A DNA stretch of 64,000 bases. It comes from Pyrenophora tritici-repentis (Eukaryota > Ascomycota > Dothideomycetes > Pleosporales > Pleosporaceae). The translations under genes and the position numbers were made by a program. Numbering within the stretch: position 1 is the first letter of the stretch; each line of letters begins with the position of its first letter. Shown piece by piece: positions 10,786 to 19,484 of this stretch. The stretch lies in the NCBI RefSeq assembly GCF_003171515.1, contig NC_089393.1, positions 2,790,001 to 2,854,000 on the forward strand, read 5' to 3'. The notes under the pieces are model-generated. The model ran no database searches. It was not told the DNA's origin and was given only the letters and a program-made list of their open reading frames with translations.

Positions 10786-12546
10786 ATGCTCAAATTCATA
10801 GCCTTCTTTCCCTTCTTCGCCTTAATTACAGACTACGTTTATATGCTATGGCGGCGACGTTATCTCCCTCCAGGACCGTTTCCATTACCTATTGTTGGAA
10901 ATCACTTCCAGACGCCTTCGCACAAGCCATGGATTACATGGGAAAAATGGGCTAAACACTATGATTCACCTATGATTACCCTCTGGATCGGACGGCAGCC
11001 GCGCATCATATTGAGCGATGCGTGGGTCGCGAGTGACCTGCTAGATAAAAGATCGGATATCTTCTCAAGCAGACCGAGATTAATCGCTATGGGCGATGCA
11101 ATCAACGCTACAAACACGAATCAAACTACATTGCCATACGGCGACCGATGGAGGAAACACCGAAAGCTTATGGTATATGACTTTACCCTGTTCACGGTTG
11201 TTATAGAACAAGCTAACAGCTTAGCACATGGCCGTTGGCTCCCAAGCCGTACGAAAATATCGTACATTCCAGGCTCACGAGTCAGCGATTCTGGTCCGTG
11301 ACTTGCTTCTAGAGCCGCATGATTTTGAGCTCTCTATCGAGCGATATTCTGTGTCCGTTACCTCCATCGTAGGCTGGGGTCGGCGTGTTGATCGCAAGAA
11401 CGACTACGTTGCCCAACAAGCCCTTAAACTGATGGAAGCCGTTAATTTTGTCGTCCCTGGTATCTATCTCATGGAAGCCGTTCCAGGTTTGATACGATTG
11501 CCTGCTTGGCTATACGCGTTGCCAAGCCAGATGCAATTAGGTGCCAGTATACTGTCGCGCTACTTCTACCTACTCACACAGGAAAGTGCGGAAGCGGCCG
11601 AAGATAACTTCGGGAAACACGTCATGGCTTCTCAGCAAGCTAGCCACATGACAGATATCGAGGTTGCAGGCCTGATGGCTAATCTGATTGGGGGTGGAGT
11701 AGACACGACCAGCAGCACCATGATATCGTGCATTCTCGCAATGGCATACTTTCCTGAAGTACAAGAAAAAGTCCACGCTGAGTTTGATGCAGTCGTTGGA
11801 AATGATCGCTCTCCGAACTGGGATGACATCGACTCGAATGCGCTGCCATACTTGACTGCAGTCGTAAGTTGTAGGCATAACAAATGTCGGTCTTATGTCT
11901 AACACTCCACAGGTCAAAGAAACGCTTAGATGGAGGACTGTGACTGTACTAGCAGGCATTCCTCATGCTAATACCGTAGGTTTCGATTACAAGGGCTACC
12001 ACTTCCCAGCTGGTACCAACTTTACGGGCAACATGTGGGCCATCCATAGACATCCGCGCGACTTTCCAGATCCGGACAGATTTATACCCGAGAGATTTTT
12101 TGATGGCAAAGATAGCGCGAAACAACCTTACCCGAACAAGTATGGCATGAATCCTTTCGGTTGGGGACGTAGGCAGTGCAGCGGTCAGCCGCTTGCCGAA
12201 CAAGGTCTTTTTTACTCTCTCGCGCGAATGATATGGGCTTTTAATATTTTGCCGGGCCTTGACCAGAATGTAAGTGTTCTCGTCTTTTTGGGGAACGCTC
12301 ACTATACATGTTTGCTCCGCTCACACATTGCACCAGCAAAATGAAGTCAAGTTGGACATATTTGCCTACACCAACAGCGAGAATATGCGGCCGGAGCCTT
12401 TCCAGGTGCAATTCATCCCACGCTCAGACGCGATCAAGAAGTTGCTCTTAGACGAGGCTGCAGAAGCACGTGAGGCGTTGAGGACCTACGATGGAGAAAC
12501 TCGAGTAACAATGGAGAACGCTGTGAACAACCCTGCAAAGCTTTGA
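10786..12546 (+). CDS. Cytochrome P450 monooxygenase
   Basis: A haem-thiolate oxygenase of 530 aa in four exons: 10786-11172, 11225-11863, 11913-12269 and 12337-12546, with introns of 52, 49 and 67 bp. All junctions keep the frame. An N-terminal hydrophobic anchor (residues 1-20) is followed by a PPGPFPLPIVGN hinge. The I-helix GGGVDTTSS lies near residue 287, the K-helix E-x-x-R is KETLR (E345-R348), and the haem loop is FGWGRRQCSG with Cys431 as axial ligand. It probably sits in the ER membrane and needs a P450 reductase. Sequence style recalls the OrdA/O-methylsterigmatocystin oxidoreductase-like group of secondary metabolism, but the substrate cannot be told. It has no stop or frameshift, unlike its neighbours, and may be the only live gene of this block. 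Confidence 0.9.
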
Positions 12547-12634
12547 GGATGATCCTGCACTGCGGACGACCAGGCGTGCTAGTTGATTGCTGTACATTGT
12601 ACTTTCTCTACACCGCGTTGAGACTGCATCTAAG

Positions 12635-13790
12635 CTATCTGATGTGATCGAGTTGTGGTATACCGTTGGTTGCGTCTAAGGCCTGACTTAAGAATAGCGA
12701 CAAGGTCTCCTTAATGCGAGCTGGAGTTGCCCTGATCTGTCTCTTATTCCTAGGTTTATCTTCTACAATATACTGTGCGCTGGACAATTTTGCGCGTGAG
12801 AGGTGCCGCCTAAGCAAGACTTTATTGACACGCTGCTGTTGCTGATCTGGATATGGACGGTCAAAGTCGTCGATGATGATAGGTACCATGTCGTTGGATT
12901 CGAGTGGTACGGGGTTGTGAAAGAGAGACATATGGCTGCCGTGAAGAATCTGATGTGCACCTGAGCGGTACGCAACGTGTTGGAAACGTTCTTCAAACTG
13001 AAGGTACTTTCCTCTCTTTGCACTGTGCACGTAACCTTGCTTAGATAAGCGTTATGACCCTCTCTTCTGCCTCACGGTGCGCCTTGTATATTACACTGAC
13101 GGTGAAGAAACCGGTGCAGCGAATAAAACCTCGTCTCTCGAAGTTATCTCCCGTTTCATTAGATTTCTGTAAGAAGAGGGCTTCAAAACCGCCGCCTTCC
13201 TGGGATGTCCCGATCCTTTGACAAACTTCTGGACTGGAGCTAGATTCTACACCTGGTCTAATAAGTGCTCTCAACCTTTGGTCGTGAAAGCATCATTGAA
13301 GAACGACGATGTAGCCGTCCTGTTTGTGTGACATCCCAACGGTAGGGCTGTCTATATTGAGAGCCAGGTCTGGATTCGCCACTCTTGGGGGATTTCTGCA
13401 TTGCAACATATCTCTTCCATCGATCCGCTCAATCGTCCCGGTCAAATCTTTTTCCAGGCGTTCCAAGGCTGTCGCAGGTGTAAATATCGCGCGTAATAGC
13501 TTGCACTTGACATCTATCGCAACGTACTCTACCTCGCCGAAGGCCCCGGCTCTTGTGTTGAGATCAACAAATTGCGCTTCTATATGTCGACCCGAGTGCT
13601 CTCCGTGAAATGGGAACAGAAGACTGGGGCTCGTTTGGGAACCCCTACAAGCCCAGCTCCACGTGGGCGCTCTCTAGTCTGTAGACCTTTGTTTTGGCTC
13701 ATTCAACCACTAGCAGAGCTCTTCGAAAAGATGACTCTGCCAAATGCCTCCCACAAAATTGTCGCCTGGTAATTGTTTTATCTGATTTGG
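12635..13790 (-). pseudogene. HET-domain (heterokaryon incompatibility) gene, 3' remnant
   Basis: On the minus strand, 13775-13620 gives GDNFVGGIWQ, ELCxWL, then RAPTWSWA. This is the conserved core at the end of the HET domain (GD.YLAGLW...RAPSWSWAS). Two TAG codons interrupt it. Downstream, in shifted frames, follow FGEVEYVAIDVKCKLL and a GGGFEALFLQKS...RRGFIRCTGFF block, which matches the usual tail of HET proteins. HET proteins trigger cell death after fusion of unlike hyphae. The N-terminal half of the domain is missing and at least two frame changes are present, so this is a dead copy. A real intron could account for one of the frame changes. Confidence 0.7.
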
Positions 13791-13861
13791 TATGCCTTGG
13801 ATAGCTACGAGCTTATCCCGGCTTGCTTATTGCGGACTGTGCGCTCATCCGGGTCATCATC

Positions 13862-14131
13862 TAGCCATTAATCAGCATTCCCTTGATTTGAGCGCTCGCA
13901 TCGAAGACGCACCTGCTAGATGCCGACCCGATGCTCTGGTCTGCCATAATGCTCGTGCCTACAGGGCCGCCCACGATGATCCTGGTTGCCCTTACAGACG
14001 TGACAGGCGCACCAGAGTCAATGAAGATGACGATTGCGAAGTTTTTGACGATTAGCTACGCCATCACCTTGCTGATATGTTTTGCGGTCATAGGAAGTTT
14101 AACGACTACCGAGGCTGCGATGGATCGATAG
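13862..14131 (+). pseudogene. Auxin efflux carrier-like transporter, C-terminal fragment
   Basis: The frame ending at 14131 reads ISIPLI, a stop at 13892, then ADPMLWSAIMLVPTGPPTMI, MTIAKFLTISYAI and VIGSLTTTEAA. Fungal membrane transporters of the auxin efflux carrier (AEC) family end in this way, with the MLxPTGPPAM motif in the penultimate membrane span. Everything upstream is lost and one stop is present. It is a truncated remnant, likely cut off by rearrangement together with the adjacent HET remnant. Confidence 0.65.
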
Positions 14132-14513
14132 AATCTAGCACAGTTTAACATCCCAAAAAATTAATGTTTTACTACTGATGCTAGGGAGGCACAAGTCGAC
14201 TGGGAAATCTAACGCTCATTGATAGCGCGCATGCACTCAGTGGAGTGACCATGATGTGACCCTTCGACGTGGTCGGGAGGTGGAGGGGCTTGGGCTCCCG
14301 ACGTACTGCGTGTGAACGGTCTGTAGGTACTGTATTCCAGCTACCTAATCCAGATGCTATTTACAGTCGAGATGAAGAGAAGAAGAGGAAGTGAGCGGCC
14401 ATCCCGCTTTGTTTGGGTTGGCGTACGGCGCACGGGCTGCTGGGGTAAGGAGTGATAGAAGGAAGGAAGCGACTAGGCCAGCGGCCTAGTCATGTGACCT
14501 AGGGCTCAGCCCG
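14132..14513 (-). repeat. Probable copia 3' LTR region
   Basis: On the minus strand a polypurine run (GGAGGGGGGTAC, about 14515-14527) is followed by TGTAACGGGCTGAGCC starting near 14513, as at the start of a 3' LTR. The outer end was not located. The segment is less AT-rich than the pol region. No gene is visible. Confidence 0.4.
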
Positions 14514-16528
14514 TTACAGTACCCCCCTCCTTTCTTCTTAGCGCGTAGTTTTATCTATTCCTTCTAAGCGTTAGTTTTAAGTTTGTTACTTACAGGTTCC
14601 TATATTAGTTTAGTGTAGTCTACTTATTTTACGTATAACTCCTTTAATCCTTTCCTTACATGCTTTATTATTCTTTTATCTGAAACTCGTTTAACTAACT
14701 AGACCTATTCTCCGTCTACTAATAATTGTCAGATATTCACTCTCATCTGGAATACTGATGAAATAGGTAATGATGGTGATAATATTGATAATTAATTATG
14801 TCGTGGTTCTGCCTACGGTTGTGGGCTCACCTAGGGGGTGCCAAGCCTTCCTGTGATCTGATTAGCTCTCACAGATGCTAGGTCGCGCTAGTCTAACCTA
14901 GCGTCTGTACGCTCTCATTTTTAATAGTGCTATTATCTAACACACCCCTTTAGCTTAGACGCTCTTTACGCTTATAAGCTAGGCACTTAGTCCTACTTAA
15001 GGCTTACCACGAGATTTTTAAGTTTTTCTTGAATTTCTTTAAGTAGTGCTAAGTTTCTCGCTAGGATTTCCTTAGTAGGGACTAGTCTTAGTTATTCTAG
15101 GAATTCTAGCTACTTGTTTAGTAGTAATAACTTAGTAAGACTATTAGCAATTATATCTGCGGAAAGCCTATACTCTACGGAGATCTAGCCTGTCGACACC
15201 TCTTATCTAATCTAGTAATTATGTATATTAACATATCTAAGTTTAGTTTAAAGCTTTAAGACCTCTTTAGTAACTAGGCGAATAGTCTATTTTTTACCGC
15301 ATTAAATAGTAATACTAGGGCTCTCTAGCTAGATGTTCAGCTCCTTAAGAAGACGAGATAGGAATAGAGCTTCCTTAGCTACTTAAGATAAAGCGAGAAG
15401 CTTAGCTTTTATTATAAATATTATAATAGTAACATGGTTGGCAAGCGAGCGGCGCACCCAAAAACACACCAAAAAGCGGAGTTTTGGCAACTGAATATCT
15501 CAACAACCACCAAATAGATTTTTCTTAAAATCTTACTGTGAAGCTGCACACACATAAGCATGTAGATTGTATAGTTATAGAACTATAACTAACTTGGTTG
15601 TAGGGTTGTCAAGCAAAAACGAAAAATTTCCACATTTTTAGCCCCCAGACTCTATATCTCTACATCTAGAGTAGCTAGGGCCCTATAATCATAGGATCTT
15701 ATAGAATTATAATCCTAGAGTCCTAGTAAAACTTTTAAGAAAAATCTATTTGGTGGTTGTTGAGATATTCAGTTCCCAAAACTCCGCTTTTTGGTGTGTT
15801 TTTGGGTGCGCCGCTCGCTTGCCAACCATGTTATCTTATTTATTAGCTTTCTATGCGATTAGTCTATTAAATAGCTTAATCGCGTAGCCTTATAAGCTCT
15901 TCCTGTCTAAAATATTATTAGTAAAGAAAGTGTCGCTAGCTATCTATAGTCTAGTGCCTCCTCTAAGTTATAGCGCGAGGTGTTTTATTACTAGTAGATA
16001 TAAAAGAACTTAGTTAGCAGCGTTATAGTGCTCTAGTCCTAGATTAGAGAAAAAGCGGGCGAGCTACAATGTCGCAAAGGCGATATCTAGTCTAGTAGTT
16101 ATAGCTGCGAAGAGGAGTAAGCCTATCTTACGCTAGTATTTGTTCATCTCTAATAGGGAGGCGAGGCCGTCTCTAGGGAGTAGCTTAGTAGCCGCTATTA
16201 GCGTGTTGTGTCTAATGTTAGTATAGTTAGCTAGTCTACTAATCTTATCTGCGTAGGCCACCTATAATAGCTAGATCGTCCGTGCCTTTTAGTCTTAGAT
16301 AATCTCAACGCCGAGGAACTATTATAGGTTGTTTCCCCTAGTAAAGAGGTACTTCTCCTATAGGCGGGTAATTGCCTACTAGGCGGATTGCTCTATATCT
16401 TTATAGTATACGAGTATAATGTTGTCTATATAGAAAAAGATAATAATACTATCTTTAATAAGGCAATAGGGCTTATATAGTACATTCTAGAACCTGTAAG
16501 GCAGACATCGCGCATAGAAGGGCAGACT
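14514..16528 (-). mobile_element. Copia-like pol relic (RT and RNase H), RIP-damaged
   Basis: The minus strand from about 16490 down gives LYKPYCLIKDS...FFYIDNIILVYY, the copia reverse transcriptase active-site block (normally YVDDI). It continues with FLGVEII near 16310, NKYxRKIGLLLFAAITTRLDIAFA near 16130, and RNase H-like AKLLALS and LRYVNIHNY blocks near 15380-15230. Stops are dense and of the TAG/TAA type. The pol frame is interrupted by a MITE (15432-15831) and, at 16536, by the hAT element. The sequence right of the hAT shows no recognisable upstream pol, so the copia element is truncated. Confidence 0.8.
15432..15831. mobile_element. 400-bp MITE with about 98-bp inverted repeats
   Basis: Both ends start ACATGGTTGGCAAGCGAGCG. 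The inverted repeats extend about 98 bp with a single clear mismatch (GGCAACT versus GGGAACT), and TA flanks both ends (15430-15431 and 15832-15833). There is no coding capacity in the roughly 200-bp centre. The TA target and the ACATG start, shared with the Fot1-like element at 1838, suggest it is mobilised by a pogo/Fot1-type transposase. The near-perfect arms inside a heavily mutated copia element show that it inserted recently or escaped RIP because of its length. Confidence 0.9.
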
Positions 16529-16536
16529 GGTTGGAT
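16529..16536. repeat. hAT target-site duplication, left
   Basis: GGTTGGAT directly precedes the left TIR and is repeated exactly at 22419-22426. Eight bases is the hAT family length. Confidence 0.93.
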
Positions 16537-16690
16537 TACGCTGGCAAATGGGTCGGGGTGTGGTTGGGGTTGGGTTAGAAATTTTGCGACCCCAACCCAG
16601 CCCCAACCCATTTGTCAGCGCCAAGCTTAGGGTTGGGTTGGGGTTGGGTTGGGGTCGCACGGACCATGGGTTAGGGTTGGGTTATAGTAA
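16537..16690. repeat. hAT left terminal region, telomere-like G-rich array
   Basis: After the 17-bp TIR come runs of GGGTTGGGGTTGGG and a GGGTTAGGG segment. A second, inverted copy of the TIR sequence (ACCCATTTGTCAGCG) lies at 16606-16620, facing the one at 16539-16553, so the first 84 bases can fold on themselves. Copies of CGACCCCAACCCA and GGGTCGCACGGACC match the unit repeated at the right end. Transposases of hAT elements bind such subterminal repeats. Confidence 0.8.
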
Positions 16691-16848
16691 AAAAATTGCA
16701 AGATGTATAATATAGATTTCAATAAAAGAAAAGTTTATATAGTATCACAGTAGATTAACACAGTGTAGCATTAACTAGTTTCATTTATAATATACAGAGG
16801 CTTCGCCAGCTAGCATTTAAGCACGTGTATCTAGATATATCTTATAAT

Positions 16849-17421
16849 CTAGAGAAAAGCTAGTAACTCGCGCGCAAAGTAGCGCCTAGCCAATTGAGAA
16901 TCCTTCTCTTGAATAGTAACCCTCTTTGCGTGAATAGCATTGATGTTGCAGTCTATAAAAGTTATTAAATGAAAAATAGTATAGGGTAGATAGACTATAC
17001 CCTCAAAATAACCAACTAAGAAAGCTTCTGTAGCTTCCTGAAGAGCTTCGATTGCAGATCGTTGAAAGCGGATATCGGCCTTGTGCACCTGTGCAAATTC
17101 GCGCACTACGCGGGAAAAGGGGAGTTTTCGCAAGAGTAGTTCAAAACCTCTCTGGTATCTCTTGATTTCCCGTAATGCGACAGCTAAGCTAAATTAGAAA
17201 ATAGCTGTGATAAACGACTGTGATAACCTACTGCCGGCCTTAAACTTGCGCTTCTTCTTAACAGCTACAGGTGCCTTTCGCGTAGACTTTCCTGCTACTT
17301 GACGTCTAGCCTTACTAGCAAGGGCCTTCTGAGCCGGCTTGCCGCCAGTAACTGTCTTGCCATCAGGACCACCCCGGCCGGCTTTACCGGTGACCTTAGG
17401 CCGTGGTTTTGTCCTTGCCAT
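16849..17421 (-). CDS. Transposon-borne histone H3 variant
   Basis: Three exons on the minus strand, 17421-17232, 17183-17001 and 16952-16849, with two 48-bp introns, give 158 aa (canonical H3 is 136). The start MARTK equals the H3 N-terminus. After an insertion of about 20 residues, a TGGK segment and LASKARRQ keep the pattern of the modifiable tail. The fold is complete: [54 protein letters not shown], then [21 protein letters not shown]. Loop 1 has canonical length, so it is H3-like and not CENP-A-like. Changes include QVHKAD for QDFKTD and a C-terminal extension ([10 protein letters not shown]). Multicopy genomic H3 genes do not normally lie within transposons; here the gene lies wholly between hAT TIRs. 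It probably enters nucleosomes or competes for H3 partners. Confidence 0.93.
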
Positions 17422-17931
17422 TGCGTAGTAGAGTAGATGATGAACGTAGGCGACGTATGTGATTAATTACTGTGATAAATGTGTTCGACAATTAAGAAAG
17501 TAGTAGGCTGAAAGAGTTAGGTAGCTGGAAAGTTTGGGCGACGGCAATTTCCCGATTTCCGCACTAGTAAAGGCAGCAGCGCACGGACTGCATGACGTAA
17601 TTTGCTGTTTCACGATCGCATACAACCATTTCTGTTGCAAAATCAGTAGCGAGCATATCATACAAACGTGTTAAACTGCTGTGATAAACGCCTAGCTCGC
17701 GCATGCGTGCAGCCCAAAAATGAAGGAATCATCGATGTGTTGATCATTTTGGGTAATTTCCGCGTTTTCGCGCTAGCGCAGGCAGCAGCGCACGGACCAT
17801 TTCTAGGTGAGCATAATGCTGTCTACCCATTTCTCCAGCCCCTGACGCCCAGTAACTCCCAACACCTAATAACTCTCTTTACTACATTGAAAACACCCCA
17901 TTAACAACAGCGCATTATCACAGTCCCCGCC
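17422..17931. promoter_or_regulatory. Divergent promoter of H3 variant and acidic gene
   Basis: The 510-bp gap between the two ATGs holds three TTATCACAG-type motifs: inverse copies at 17470 and 17679 and a direct one at 17915. It also has a partly repeated segment: AATTTCCCGATTTCCGCACTAGTAAAG... near 17549 resembles AATTTCCGCGTTTTCGCGCTAGCGCAG near 17755, each followed by GCAGCAGCGCACGGAC. The duplicated halves suggest two copies of one control region facing each gene. Confidence 0.6.
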
Positions 17932-19135
17932 ATGCCTGTCGCGAAAGAGCAAGTCGGCGACGTACCTGAAGGCCTAGTTCCAGCCATCAAACTTGAACCT
18001 CCGCCTGGGTTCGAACAAGATGAGTGGGAGCAGCTTACCGATGTAATAATCACAGCCATTTATCACAGCTTATGCTAATATAAGCAGGGATTTGCGTGTG
18101 AAGCTGACGAGATTGACGGTATCTTAGATCAAAGAGGTAGTGGGGGTTCACGAAAAGGCCGACCTATCAATTTGAGCGTCCCCTATACTGGCTCTCTGAG
18201 TGGTAGCGCCTGTGCTATTGCTCAACGTGAACGCAAAGCTCTTTTCGATAAAGAGGAGAAGGTACTTGAAAGCGTTAGAACAGCCGACCGCTCCGCGAAG
18301 TACCAACTGAAGAAATCGCTTTTGCAACAGCCTAAGTATAAATTAGCAAATAGTGCTAGACAGGCTAAGCTGCTAGAGAAAGAGTGGGATATACTTTCAG
18401 AGAAGCGGTTTACCCAGAAAAAGTCTGGTAAGTTATCACAGCTGTTTATCATAGACATCTGCTAATAGACTATAGCTGAATGGCTAGAGACAAACCTAAC
18501 TCATGTGCATCGTAAATGGGATGCGATCACTAAGCAGGTGGATATGAGAAAACACGAGATCACGATTGCGAAAGTGCTTAGCAAAGATGACAAGCCCACC
18601 CATGACATTAGTGGTAGAGGAATAGCAAGAATTTACGGCTCAGGTGGTGTTTTGCAAAAGATTCTTCGAAAGACCTATCAAGAAGGATTAGCAAAGCTTA
18701 ACAACAACGACTTTGAGAGCAAGGAGGCTAAGAGAGAGTTTGAGAAGTTCGTGGAGGAACTTACACCTGATGAGATGAAAGTCGTAACTGATAATGACTG
18801 GCAGTAAGTTTATCACATCCTTTTATCACAGAGATACTAATATAATAAGGCAACGGGAGCCACCTAGCATTCTCGACTTACTTGGTGACGCTGATATTGA
18901 GCTGGAGGCTGATAAGCCGTACGTTAAAGGTGACGATAGCGATGAGTGTGAAGAAGAGGTTGACTATGACTCTGATCTTGAGGAGCATTTCAATTCACTT
19001 GAAGACGAGTACGAGGATGACGACCAGTGGGCTGCTGTACAGAAGCAGGCAGCGCTTGAGGAGTCTGAGGAATCTGAGGACTCTGAGTTTGAGGGGTTTC
19101 CGGATTCTGATGCCGCTTCTGAGTCTGATAATTAG
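17932..19135 (+). CDS. Acidic-tailed protein, possible histone chaperone
   Basis: Four exons, 17932-18042, 18085-18427, 18476-18803 and 18850-19135 (introns 42, 48 and 46 bp), keep one frame and give 355 aa. I do not recognise a domain. Residues 60-170 are rich in Lys/Arg/Glu and predicted helical. The middle has a conserved-looking SGRGIARIYGSGG stretch. The last 75 residues are strongly acidic (DDSDECEEEVDYDSDLEEH, then Glu/Ser runs), a hallmark of many proteins that hold histones. It is transcribed away from the H3 variant, the starts being 510 bp apart, so shared control is likely. TTATCACAG lies nine bases before the ATG. The chaperone role is inference from the tail and from the neighbour. 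Alternatives are a transposition accessory factor or a chromatin targeting protein. Confidence 0.8.
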
Positions 19136-19484
19136 AGTTTTAGGCTAAGACACTTTCAAGCATTGAGGGATAGTAAGCAGTTATCACAACCAATTAACAC
19201 GGATTATTGCGCCATATAATCTTAACTTAAGATTGTGATCTGTCATTTATGCAGATTAATATCCGTGCACTCCTGACGATCTCTGTGTTTACTATGAGGC
19301 ATTAAAAATGATATTCCGCTAGTAATATGCCAAGGTTTCAAGTTAAATTACAGGCGTCATAGCGCAAGCAAAGCTGAGAGGAGCGTGAGAAGCCTTGAGT
19401 CCTACATCCAAACTTAAACTTCTCAACTTTTTCCTATTGTGTGCTACTACTATTAATGCCTTATTCTACTACTTTCTAGAAGCG

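Noticed and set aside
11570..12302. Minus-strand frames of over 100 aa opposite the P450
   Set aside because: Antisense shadows of well-supported P450 exons.
16537..16690. True telomere or subtelomere tract
   Set aside because: The arrays lie exactly inside hAT ends with a target duplication and are mostly GGGTT/GGGGTT, not regular TTAGGG repeats. Unique genes continue on the right side.
16849..17421. Transposon-borne H3 as a centromeric CENP-A homologue
   Set aside because: Loop 1 has the canonical H3 length and the N-tail keeps the ARTK and TGGK segments, so it resembles ordinary H3 more than CENP-A.
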